DNA of 64,000 nt from an uncultured Collinsella sp. (GTDB lineage Bacteria > Actinomycetota > Coriobacteriia > Coriobacteriales > Coriobacteriaceae). The notes below the pieces were generated by a model. It did no database searches and was not told the DNA's origin. It saw only the letters and a program-made list of their open reading frames with translations. The stretch lies in NCBI GenBank assembly GCA_900541855.1, contig UQLD01000008.1:30172-94171 (forward strand), written 5' to 3'. This document shows positions 56,746 to 64,000 of this stretch, piece after piece. Position numbers and translations under genes: made by a program. Position 1 is the stretch's first letter. Each line of letters begins with the position of its first letter.

Positions 56746-57891
56746 ATGGACCTTGCCGATATTCGCCAGACCATCGATGGCATCGACACCACGCTCCTCA
56801 ATAGCTTTGTCGAGCGTATGGACATTGCCACCGAGGTCGCCAAATCAAAGATCGAGATGGGCAAGGCCGTCTTTGACCCCGCCCGCGAGCGCTCAAAACT
56901 CAACAACCTCGCCAGCCGCGCGCCCGAGCGCTACGAGGCGCAGACCATCACCCTGTTCCGCCTCCTTATGAGCATGAGCAAGGCCGAGCAGCAGCGCTAC
57001 ATCAACGAGCTCAAGGGCATCACCGTCTCGCAAAAGGCCCACGCCACGGCTGCAGCCTTTGACACGCCCTTCCCTCAAACGGCCACAGTTGCCTGCCAGG
57101 GCGTGGAAGGTGCCTATAGCCAGATCGCCGCGTGCAAACTCTTCGACGTGCCCGACATCGCGTTTTTCGAGACCTTCGAAGGCGTTATGCGCGCTGTGCG
57201 CGACGGCTTCTGCGAGTTTGGCGTGCTGCCCATCGAGAACTCCACCGCCGGCTCGGTCAACGCCGTCTACGACCTGCTCGCCCAGTTCGACTTCCACATC
57301 GTGCGCTCGCTTCGCCTCAAGATCGACCACAACATGCTCGTCAAGCCCGGCACCAAGCTCGCCGACGTGCGCGAGGTTTACAGCCACGGCCAAGCCATTG
57401 CCCAGTGTGCGGGCTTTATCGAGTCCCACGACCTGCACGCCACCAAGTACCCCAACACCGCCATGTCGGCCGAGATGGTCGCCAATTCCGACCGCACCGA
57501 TGTTGCCGCCATCGCATCGCGCAGCTGCGCGGCACTCTATGGCCTGGAGGTGCTGGAGTCCAACATCCAGGACTCGGACAACAACTACACGCGCTTTGTC
57601 GTCATCAGCCGCGAGCCACGCGTCTATCCCGGTGCCAACCGTACCTCGCTCATGATCACCACGGCCAACGAGCCGGGCGCCCTCTATCGCGTGCTCGAGC
57701 GCTTCTACGCACTCAACATCAACCTCATCAAGCTCGAGAGCCGCCCCATCCCCGGTCGCGACTTTGAGTTTATGTTCTACTTTGACCTGGACTGTCCCTT
57801 TGGCAGCAAGGCCCTCGACGACCTGCTCGATTCGATCGACGACGTATGCGAGAGCTTCACCTACTTTGGCAGCTACACGGAGGTGCTCTAG
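56746..57891 (+). CDS. pheA: Chorismate mutase-prephenate dehydratase (P-protein)
   Basis: This 381-residue protein fuses chorismate mutase (AroQ-type helices, about 1-90), prephenate dehydratase (about 108-285, with CQGVEGAYSQIA, PIENSTAGSVN and NNYTRFVVI) and an ACT domain (about 298-375). The ACT domain has GALYRVL and KLESRPI, the Phe-binding GAL and ESRP motifs, so Phe feedback is likely. The frame is open far upstream, but ATG 56746 with GAAAGGGG is correct. aroEK starts directly after the stop. Confidence 0.96.
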   Translation: MDLADIRQTIDGIDTTLLNSFVERMDIATEVAKSKIEMGKAVFDPARERSKLNNLASRAPERYEAQTITLFRLLMSMSKAEQQRYINELKGITVSQKAHATAAAFDTPFPQTATVACQGVEGAYSQIAACKLFDVPDIAFFETFEGVMRAVRDGFCEFGVLPIENSTAGSVNAVYDLLAQFDFHIVRSLRLKIDHNMLVKPGTKLADVREVYSHGQAIAQCAGFIESHDLHATKYPNTAMSAEMVANSDRTDVAAIASRSCAALYGLEVLESNIQDSDNNYTRFVVISREPRVYPGANRTSLMITTANEPGALYRVLERFYALNINLIKLESRPIPGRDFEFMFYFDLDCPFGSKALDDLLDSIDDVCESFTYFGSYTEVL

Positions 57892-59142
57892 ATGACCGAT
57901 ACCGCCGCAACCCGCCCCTACGGCGTGCTGGGCCGCGTGCTGGGCCACAGCTACACCCCGACCATCTACAAGGAGCTGGCGGGGCTTGAGTACGTGCGTT
58001 TTGAGCGCGAGCCCGAGGATCTTGAGGCTTTTATGACGGGCGACGAATGGGAGGGCACCAACGTGACCATCCCCTACAAGCGCGCCGTCATGGAATACCT
58101 GGACGAGCTGAGCCCGCTCGCCGAGCGCATGGGCAACGTCAACACCATCACGCGCCTGCCCGACGGCCGCCTGCACGGCGATAATACTGACTACTTCGGT
58201 TTCCAGTGCCTGGTCGAGGAGTTGGGCGTTGAGGTTGCCGGCAAGAAGGCCCTCGTGCTCGGTGCCACCGGCGGCGCCGGCACCACGGCAAGTATGGTGC
58301 TGGGAGACATGGGCGCCATCGTCGTACCCGTGGGTCGCACGAGCGAGGTCAACTACGACAATATCGCGCAGCAGTCCGACGCCTCCCTACTCGTCAACTG
58401 CACGCCCGCCGGCATGTTCCCCCATTGCCCCGACGCGCCTTGCACGCTCGAAGGCCTCGATGCGCTCGAGGGCGTCATCGACATTGTCTACAACCCCGCC
58501 CGCACGGGCCTGATGCTCGAGGCCGAGCGCCGCGGCATCCCCTGCATCGGCGGCCTGCTTATGCTTGTTGCCCAGGCGGCACAAGCTGTCGAGCGCTATA
58601 CCGGCAAAGCCACCCCGCGCGAGAGGATCCTGGACGTAACGGAGCGCCTGTCACGCCGCGAACAGAACATCGCGCTGATCGGCATGCCGGGCTCGGGCAA
58701 GACCCGCGTGGGCGAGCAGATCGCCCAGCTCACGGGCCGCGAGCACATCGATCTCGATCGCGCCCTCGAGGAGCGCCTGGGCATGCCCTGCGCCGACTTT
58801 ATCATCAAGTGCGGCGAGGCGGCCTTCCGCGAGCAGGAGACGGCAGCGCTGGCCGACATCTCCAAGCGCAGCGGCTTGGTGCTCTCCACCGGCGGCGGCG
58901 TGGTTACGCGCGACGAGAACTACCCTCTGCTGCACCAAAACAGCCAAATCGTGATGCTCAACCGCAAGCTCGACGAGCTCGCCCACAAGGGCCGCCCCAT
59001 CACCGCGCGCGACGGCATCGACAAGCTGGCCGAGCAGCGTATGCCGCGCTACCGCGCCTGGGCCGACTACATCATCGACTCACGCGACTGCGCCGCCAAC
59101 ACCGCCCATGCCCTCCTCGACACCCTCCCACCCGCTCTCTAA
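57892..59142 (+). CDS. Fused shikimate dehydrogenase-shikimate kinase (AroE-AroK)
   Basis: This 416-residue protein joins two steps of the pathway. AroE spans about 1-245: the catalytic pair Lys63 (NVTIPYK) and Asp100 (GDNTD), and NADP loop GATGGAGTTA. AroK spans about 257-416: Walker A GMPGSGKT at 264-271, shikimate-binding DLDR (287-290), FRE (Arg313) and GGG at 334-336. A 10-residue linker (about 246-256) separates them. The N-terminal AroE motif reads GHSYTP rather than the usual HSxSP. No separate aroE or aroK is needed in this operon. Confidence 0.94.
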   Translation: MTDTAATRPYGVLGRVLGHSYTPTIYKELAGLEYVRFEREPEDLEAFMTGDEWEGTNVTIPYKRAVMEYLDELSPLAERMGNVNTITRLPDGRLHGDNTDYFGFQCLVEELGVEVAGKKALVLGATGGAGTTASMVLGDMGAIVVPVGRTSEVNYDNIAQQSDASLLVNCTPAGMFPHCPDAPCTLEGLDALEGVIDIVYNPARTGLMLEAERRGIPCIGGLLMLVAQAAQAVERYTGKATPRERILDVTERLSRREQNIALIGMPGSGKTRVGEQIAQLTGREHIDLDRALEERLGMPCADFIIKCGEAAFREQETAALADISKRSGLVLSTGGGVVTRDENYPLLHQNSQIVMLNRKLDELAHKGRPITARDGIDKLAEQRMPRYRAWADYIIDSRDCAANTAHALLDTLPPAL

Positions 59143-59144
59143 CC

Positions 59145-59186
59145 AAAACCACCACAAAGGGGGCAGGCACCTTTGTGGTGGTTTTT
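59145..59186 (+). terminator. Terminator between aroEK and aroQ
   Basis: A 15-bp stem (59145-59159 with 59171-59185) with an 11-base G/C loop begins two bases after the aroEK stop; the base is AAAA/TTTT with a short U tract. aroQ follows 21 bases later, so it may be an operon-internal attenuator. Confidence 0.82.
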
Positions 59187-59206
59187 CAACTGCAAAGGAA
59201 GCAACC

Positions 59207-59644
59207 ATGAAAGCACTCGTCATTAACGGCCCCAACCTCAACATGCTCGGCATTCGCGAGCCAGGCATCTACGGCAGCGACAACTACGATCGCTTAGTGC
59301 AGATCTGCCAGGAAGCGGGTGCCGCACAGGGCTTCGACGAGGTCGAGGTCTTCCAGTCTAACCACGAGGGCAGCATCGTCGACAAGATCCAGGAGGCTTA
59401 CGGAAAGGTCGACGGCATCGTCATCAACCCGGCCGCCTACACGCACACAAGCGTGGCCATCCTGGACGCGCTCAAAGCCGTCGCCATCCCGGCTGTGGAG
59501 GTCCACATTAGCGCAGTCGAGACCCGCGAAGACTTCCGCCAGGTGAGCTACGCCCGTCTGGCCTGCTTCGCCACCATCACCGGAGAGGGCCTGAAGGGCT
59601 ACGCCCACGCGTTGGAGCTGCTGAAAGAGCATCTCGAAAAGTAA
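59207..59644 (+). CDS. aroQ: 3-Dehydroquinate dehydratase, type II
   Basis: This 145-residue dodecameric dehydratase begins LVINGPNLNMLGIREPGIYG with the catalytic Tyr, and contains FQSNHEGSIVDKIQEA, NPAAYTHTSVAI and VEVHISAV. ATG 59207 follows AAAGGA. It supplies the step between aroB and aroEK, completing the route to chorismate within the cluster. It lies beyond a terminator, so it may be expressed at a different level. Confidence 0.97.
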   Translation: MKALVINGPNLNMLGIREPGIYGSDNYDRLVQICQEAGAAQGFDEVEVFQSNHEGSIVDKIQEAYGKVDGIVINPAAYTHTSVAILDALKAVAIPAVEVHISAVETREDFRQVSYARLACFATITGEGLKGYAHALELLKEHLEK

Positions 59645-59705
59645 AATGCCAACCCCAACAAACAGCAGCGGCTTGCTCGCGCTCGGCTCCAGCAACACAC
59701 AAGAT

Positions 59706-59739
59706 GAAAAAAGCCCAGACCACCAAGCGGTCTGGGCTT
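59706..59739 (-). terminator. Terminator after tRNA-Arg(TCT)
   Basis: A 10-bp stem (59712-59721 with 59729-59738) is followed on the minus strand by six or seven T. It lies 10 bases past the tRNA. It could also slow plus-strand transcription leaving aroQ. Confidence 0.85.
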
Positions 59740-59748
59740 AATAAACGA

Positions 59749-59825
59749 TGGTGCTCCATGGCGGATTCGAACCGTCGACCTTGGGATTAGAAGTCCCCTG
59801 CTCTATCCAACTGAGCTAATGGAGC
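59749..59825 (-). tRNA. tRNA-Arg (anticodon TCT)
   Basis: The 77-nt gene has acceptor GCTCCAT/ATGGAGC, a T arm with GGTTCGAATCC, anticodon loop CTTCTAA giving TCT, and an encoded CCA. It reads AGA codons, rare in this GC-rich window. A TATAAT (minus strand, 59872-59877) about 45 bases upstream may belong to its promoter, without a clear -35. Confidence 0.94.
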
Positions 59826-59879
59826 AAATAACCGCACGCCCAAGCAAGCACAAGCCTGTCAGGCGCAAGTAATTATAAC

Positions 59880-60650
59880 CTAGTTGAACTGCTCGCGGTA
59901 CGCCTTGCAGACCTCATCGACCGGGCCGTCCATGCGAAGGTCACCCTTCTCAATCCAAACGGCACGCTGGCAGATGCGCTCAACCTGCTCCATAGAGTGC
60001 GAAACGAACAGAACCGTCACGTCGCCGCTCTGGATAAAGTGCTGGATGCGGGCCTCACACTTTTGCTGGAAGAACACATCACCGACGGACAGCGTCTCGT
60101 CAACGATCAGAATATCGGGCTCGGTAATCGTCGCGATTGCAAAGGCGATACGCGCCACCATGCCCGAAGAGAAGTTCTTAAGCGGCATATCGACAAAGTT
60201 CTGCAGCTCAGCGAACTCGATAATGCCGTCAAAGTTGGCGTCGATGAACTCCTTGGTATAGCCGAGCAGGGCGCCGTTCAGATAGATGTTCTCGCGGGCG
60301 GTCAGCTCGGGGTCAAAGCCGGCGCCAAGCTCAATCAGCGGCGCGATGTTACCGTGCACCTTAACGCTGCCCTCGCTAGGCTCAAGAACGCCAGCGATAA
60401 TCTTGAGCATCGTAGACTTGCCGGAGCCATTGGTGCCGACCAGACCCACAACCTCGCCGCGATGAATATCAAACGAGATGTGCTTAAGCGCCCTAAACTC
60501 CTCAAAGAACAGCTCGTGCTTGGCAAGCTTAATGAAGTACTCCTTGAGGTTGGTCAGCGACTCGGACGCCATGTTAAAGATCATGGTGACGTCGTCGACC
60601 TCGACAGCCAGAGGCTGCTCGCTGTAATCAACAACAGATTCAGTCATCAC
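59880..60650 (-). CDS. Polysaccharide ABC exporter, ATP-binding subunit (Wzt/TagH-like)
   Basis: This 256-residue ATPase has Walker A GLVGTNGSGKST, signature NFSSGMVARIAFAIA and Walker B DILIVDETLSVGD. FEEFRALKHISFDIHRG and LIELGAGFDPELTARENIYLNG are typical of O-antigen or teichoic-acid exporters. It lacks the C-terminal carbohydrate-binding extension of some Wzt proteins. It follows its permease by nine bases. Confidence 0.93.
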   Translation of the reverse strand: MMTESVVDYSEQPLAVEVDDVTMIFNMASESLTNLKEYFIKLAKHELFFEEFRALKHISFDIHRGEVVGLVGTNGSGKSTMLKIIAGVLEPSEGSVKVHGNIAPLIELGAGFDPELTARENIYLNGALLGYTKEFIDANFDGIIEFAELQNFVDMPLKNFSSGMVARIAFAIATITEPDILIVDETLSVGDVFFQQKCEARIQHFIQSGDVTVLFVSHSMEQVERICQRAVWIEKGDLRMDGPVDEVCKAYREQFN

Positions 60651-60658
60651 AGCACTCC

Positions 60659-61504
60659 TTAGATGTAGAGGATAAATTTGCGCTCGGACTTATGGAACAC
60701 GGTATAGCCAATAATAAGCGCAAGAACCGCCCAAGCGACGCACATACCAAACGTCATAAGCGAGGGCGTAGTCTGGAACAGGAAGATATCGCGCATAAAC
60801 TGCAGGTAGTTGAACATGGGGTTCGCATACATCAAGATACGCACGAGATGCGGCATTTGCGCAATATAGTCAGTCGTCCAGAAGATGGGCGTAATGTAAG
60901 TCCACGCCGTAATGACGACGCTCCACAGATGCATAACGTCGCGGAAGAAGACCGTAAGGGCAGAGAGCATCATGCCCAGGCCCATGCAGAAGCACATAAG
61001 CAGCAGCAGGCAGACCGGCAACAGAATCAGGTGCCAAGAAGGCATAACGCGGAACCACAGCATGACGATGGCGACGGCGACCAGCGAGAAGGCAAAGTTG
61101 ACCAGCGAGAAGAGCACCTTCTGCACCGGGAAAACCCAGCGGTGCACCTTAACCTTCTTGAGCAGAGGGGCAGCGCCCACGATCGACGTCAGGGCCTGGT
61201 TAGTAGACTCAGACATGACGGCAAAGGTGATGTTACCCACGATCAAGTACAGCGGGTACATCTCGGGCGTCATTGAGCCATTGCGGCCCTGGCCAAAAAT
61301 CGTCGAGAACACGATGGCCATGACGATCATCATCAGCAGCGGGTTGAGCACCGACCATGCGACGCCCAGAACGCTACGGCGATACTTGATCTTAAAATCC
61401 TTGGTAACCAGCTGACGAAGGATAAACGCGTCCTTCTCAAATTCGTTCTTAGCAAACGTCGCAGGCAGACTGCGAGTTTCTTGTTGCTTTGTCTGATCCG
61501 ACAC
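60659..61504 (-). CDS. Polysaccharide ABC exporter, permease subunit (Wzm/TagG-like)
   Basis: This 281-residue permease has six TM segments and begins its core with LRQLVTKDFKIKYRRSVLGVAWSVLNPL, the ABC-2 polysaccharide exporter hallmark. It should flip undecaprenyl-linked glycan. The start is GTG 61504, eight bases after AAAGGAG; the longer frame is unsupported. A TATACT upstream (minus strand, about 61541-61546) may be its -10. Confidence 0.92.
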   Translation of the reverse strand: MSDQTKQQETRSLPATFAKNEFEKDAFILRQLVTKDFKIKYRRSVLGVAWSVLNPLLMMIVMAIVFSTIFGQGRNGSMTPEMYPLYLIVGNITFAVMSESTNQALTSIVGAAPLLKKVKVHRWVFPVQKVLFSLVNFAFSLVAVAIVMLWFRVMPSWHLILLPVCLLLLMCFCMGLGMMLSALTVFFRDVMHLWSVVITAWTYITPIFWTTDYIAQMPHLVRILMYANPMFNYLQFMRDIFLFQTTPSLMTFGMCVAWAVLALIIGYTVFHKSERKFILYI

Positions 61505-61605
61505 GGATGCAACTCCTTTACTCGTAATCGTTGACAAACGAACAGTATAGACCCGACGGCCATGCAAACGATTCGCGCAACAAAACTGGAGAACTAACCC
61601 ACATC

Positions 61606-61634
61606 TTAGGATGCCAGGCCCAAACGGCTATACT
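61606..61634 (+). promoter_or_regulatory. Candidate promoter of the GT2 gene
   Basis: TTAGGA (61606-61611) and TATACT (61629-61634) are 17 bases apart, 31 bases before the GTG start. The -10 is good, the -35 poor. Confidence 0.45.
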
Positions 61635-61664
61635 TTCTAGGATTGAATGTATAAGGAGCATTAA

Positions 61665-62636
61665 GTGAATTCTGAATCCATCGCCGTCATCATCCCTTGC
61701 TACAACGAAGCGCTCACGATCGGCAAAGTCATCGACGACTTTCACCGCGAGCTTCCGCAGGCGACGGTCTATGTCTATGACAACAACTCGTCGGACGATA
61801 CCTCACGCATTGCCACCGAGCACGGCGCCACAGTCCGCTTTGAGCCCCGTCAGGGAAAGGGCAACGTGTGCCGCCAGATGTTTCGCGATATCGACGCCGA
61901 TTGCTACCTGATGGTCGACGGAGACGACACCTACCCCGCCGAGGCGGCCAAGGCCCTCTGCGAGCCCATCCTTAACGGCACGGCCGACATGACCGTAGGC
62001 GATCGCCTTTCCAACGGCACCTACGCCGAGGAGAACAAGCGTGCCTTCCACGGCTTTGGCAATAATCTGGTCCGCGCCATGATCAAGTGGATCTATGGCT
62101 ACAGCTTCGATGACGTCATGACAGGCTACCGCGCCATGAGCCGCCCGTTCGTTAAAACCTTCCCAGTGCTTTCCGAGGGCTTTCAGATCGAAACCGAGCT
62201 CTCGATCCACGCCGTCGACCACCGCTGGCGCATCAAAGATGTGCCCATCGAGTACCGCGACCGTCCCGAGGGTTCCGAGTCCAAACTCAACACCGTGAGC
62301 GACGGCATTAAAGTCGTTGCGATGATCGGCACGCTGTTCAAGGACTACCGCCCGCTGAAGTTCTTCAGCCTCGTTGCGCTTCTGTTCGCGGTATTCGGCC
62401 TCGCCCTGGGCATGCCCATCGTTGTCGAATATTTCCAGACCGGCCTCGTCCCGCGCTTCCCCACCGCTGTGCTCGCCGCCTCGTTTATGTTCCTGTGCGG
62501 CCTGAGCCTTGCGACCGGCTTCATCCTAGATTCTGTAGCAAAGGTCGAAAAAAAGCAGTGGGAGGTCAACGTGTACAGCAAATACGCCTACGACGACCAG
62601 CCCGGCCACCCTACTTCCATGCCAAGCGAGAGGTAG
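61665..62636 (+). CDS. Family 2 glycosyltransferase, polyprenyl-phosphate sugar transferase type
   Basis: This 323-residue GT-A enzyme has AVIIPCYNEALTIG, VYVYDNNSSDDT and the DxD motif VDGDDTY (85-88). Two C-terminal TM segments (about 228-247 and 265-290) resemble DPM1/GtrB enzymes that load a sugar onto undecaprenyl phosphate. The start is GTG with AAGGAG six bases upstream. It is divergent from the exporter genes and convergent with the Rml fusion. Confidence 0.9.
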   Translation: MNSESIAVIIPCYNEALTIGKVIDDFHRELPQATVYVYDNNSSDDTSRIATEHGATVRFEPRQGKGNVCRQMFRDIDADCYLMVDGDDTYPAEAAKALCEPILNGTADMTVGDRLSNGTYAEENKRAFHGFGNNLVRAMIKWIYGYSFDDVMTGYRAMSRPFVKTFPVLSEGFQIETELSIHAVDHRWRIKDVPIEYRDRPEGSESKLNTVSDGIKVVAMIGTLFKDYRPLKFFSLVALLFAVFGLALGMPIVVEYFQTGLVPRFPTAVLAASFMFLCGLSLATGFILDSVAKVEKKQWEVNVYSKYAYDDQPGHPTSMPSER

Positions 62637-62686
62637 ATCTTCCGCAAAATACTATTGGCACCACTGCGCAGATAGCCACCAACAAG

Positions 62687-62716
62687 AAAAGCCGCCGTTA
62701 AAGAACGGCGGCTTTT
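62687..62716. terminator. Bidirectional terminator between GT2 and Rml genes
   Basis: A 9-bp GC-rich core stem (62691-62699 with 62704-62712) with an AAAG loop is flanked by AAAA and TTTT, so it works for both convergent genes. Confidence 0.9.
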
Positions 62717-62738
62717 ACTCTCGAAAAGTTAATAGCGG

Positions 62739-64000
62739 CTAGAGCGTCTTGATGTACTCCCCCAGCTCTTCCTCCCAGTCGGGCATGCGGAAGCCCACGG
62801 CTTCGAGCCTGGAAAGGTCGAGCGCGGAGTGGGCCGGGCGCGGGGCTACGGGGCCCTCGGCGCTCGCGTAGTAGTCGGCGGTGCTGACCGGGGCCACTTT
62901 GTCACCGTTGCCGTTGGCGGCCTCGAAGACGGCGCGGGCGATGTCGGCCCAGCTCCTCACGGCGCCCGAGCCGGTGCAGCCGTAGGTGCCGTAGGGGGCC
63001 TTGCTCTCCAGCACGTGGAAGATGGCGGCGGCCATGTCGCGCGTGAAGGTCAGGCGGCCCAGCTGGTCGTCAACGACGGTGACCTGCTCCAGGGCGTCGT
63101 CCGCGGAGGCGCAGCGGTCAGAGAGCATGCGCATGGTCTTGACGAAGTTGTGCCCCTCGCCGATGACCCAGGAGCTGCGCATGATGTAGTGGCGCGGGCA
63201 CCCGGCCACGGCGATGTCGCCGGCGGCCTTGGTCTGGCCGTAGACGGACAGCGGGCTGAGGGGCTCCCCCTCGTCGTGCACCTCGGCGGTGCCGTCGAAG
63301 ACGTAGTCGGAGGACACGTGGACGAGCGTGATCCCGTGCCCGGCGCAGGTGCGGGCGAGCAGCGCCGGGCCGGTCGCGTTGGCCTTCCAGGCGGCCACGC
63401 GGCCCTCGGGGGTCTCCGCTTTATCCACCGCGGTGTAGGCGCCGCAGTTGATAACGGTGCCGTAGAGCGACCAGTCGTACTGTGCGTAGGCGTCCGGGTC
63501 GGACATGTCGAAGGTGTCGATGTCGCAGAAGTCGAAGTCCTTCGCCAACCCGCGCTCCTCCGCGAGCGCGCGGACCGCGCGGCCCAGCTGGCCGTTGCAG
63601 CCGGTGACGAGGGTGCGCCTGGGCGCCATGGGGACGACGTCCTTCAGCATCGGGTGGTTGAGGTCGGCCTCGGAGACGGTGGCCTGGTCCAGCGGGATGG
63701 GCCACTCGATGGCGAGCTCGGGGTCGGCGAGGTTCACGAAGGTGTACGTCTTCTTGAGCTCCAGCGACCAGTGGGCGTCCACCAGGTAGGTGTAGGCGGT
63801 GCCGTCCTCGAGCGCCTGGAAGGAGTTGCCCACGCCGCGCGGGACGTAGATGGCCCTGCTCGGGTCGAGCGTGCAGGTGAACACCTTGCCGAAGGTCTCG
63901 CTGCCCTCGCGCAGGTCCACCCAGGCGCCGAAGACGCTGCCGCGGGCCACGGAGATGAACTTGTCCCAGGGCTCGGCGTGGATGCCGCGGGTGACGCCGC
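62739..64000 (-). CDS. Fused dTDP-4-dehydrorhamnose 3,5-epimerase-reductase (RmlC-RmlD), 5' end outside window
   Basis: The frame is open to the window edge, giving about 420 C-terminal residues. The first roughly 135 match RmlC: GIHAEPWDKFI, LDPSRAIYVPRGVGNSF and SLELKKTY. The rest is RmlD: TLVTGCNGQLGRAV, SSDYVFDGT and the YGQTK active site. Together they turn dTDP-4-keto-6-deoxyglucose into dTDP-L-rhamnose. Base composition is visibly more GC-rich than upstream, with few A/T-ending codons, suggesting a different history. An internal GTG at 63950 is probably not the start. Confidence 0.92.
   Translation of the reverse strand, partial: GVTRGIHAEPWDKFISVARGSVFGAWVDLREGSETFGKVFTCTLDPSRAIYVPRGVGNSFQALEDGTAYTYLVDAHWSLELKKTYTFVNLADPELAIEWPIPLDQATVSEADLNHPMLKDVVPMAPRRTLVTGCNGQLGRAVRALAEERGLAKDFDFCDIDTFDMSDPDAYAQYDWSLYGTVINCGAYTAVDKAETPEGRVAAWKANATGPALLARTCAGHGITLVHVSSDYVFDGTAEVHDEGEPLSPLSVYGQTKAAGDIAVAGCPRHYIMRSSWVIGEGHNFVKTMRMLSDRCASADDALEQVTVVDDQLGRLTFTRDMAAAIFHVLESKAPYGTYGCTGSGAVRSWADIARAVFEAANGNGDKVAPVSTADYYASAEGPVAPRPAHSALDLSRLEAVGFRMPDWEEELGEYIKTL

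Overview
The window is about 64 kb of high-GC actinobacterial chromosome. Gene content points to the Coriobacteriia, most likely Collinsella or a close relative: AdhE, pyruvate phosphate dikinase with its regulator, a non-mevalonate isoprenoid set, a full elongasome, frequent TTG starts and no respiratory genes in view. The genus is inferred from protein character and gene order; no search was run. Apart from one transposase island and the last kilobase, the window looks like core chromosome with short intergenic gaps.

Layout. (1) 1-1740, plus strand: the 3' end of adhE and a small aminoglycoside-phosphotransferase-fold kinase. (2) 1765-13092, minus strand: an ancient housekeeping run read as xerC, then rpsB-tsf, pyrH-frr-uppS-cdsA-dxr-rseP-ispG-proS. 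It joins translation, pyrimidine nucleotide supply, undecaprenyl and phospholipid synthesis and the MEP pathway. (3) 13089-18860, minus: trmFO, dprA, comM, a YraN-like gene, rnhB and rplS, an order shared with Firmicutes but lacking topA. (4) 19004-26540, minus: ppdK and its regulatory kinase/phosphatase, glyS, glyQ and lepB. (5) 26543-28552, minus: rpsP-khpA-rimM-trmD from a clear promoter. (6) 28657-31120: dinB on plus, then a REP-associated tyrosine transposase (RAYT) surrounded by copies of a roughly 35-bp palindromic repeat. (7) 31114-35190, minus: rplU-rpmA, obg-nadD-yqeK-rsfS. (8) 35184-44789, minus: mreB-mreC-mreD-mrdA-rodA, an unknown membrane protein and a two-gene radical-SAM unit. 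(9) 44905-50992, minus: a TPR membrane protein, a cyclophilin, a zinc-ribbon membrane protein, a CtpE-like P-type ATPase and tRNA-Arg(CCG). (10) 51197-59644, plus: aroF-tyrA-aroB-aroA-aroC-pheA-aroEK-aroQ, all seven steps to chorismate plus the first committed steps to Tyr and Phe, with terminator hairpins in front of aroF and in front of aroQ. (11) 59749-64000: tRNA-Arg(TCT), a polysaccharide ABC exporter, a GT2 glycosyltransferase and a partial RmlC-RmlD fusion, marking the edge of a surface-polysaccharide locus.

The most unusual items are the RAYT/REP-like system, a winged-helix-like insertion in the cytosolic loop of RseP, the AroE-AroK fusion inside a complete aro operon with attenuator-like hairpins, and a xerC gene whose only well-placed start codon is ATA. 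Start positions were set from Shine-Dalgarno (SD) placement. At least eleven genes appear to use TTG.
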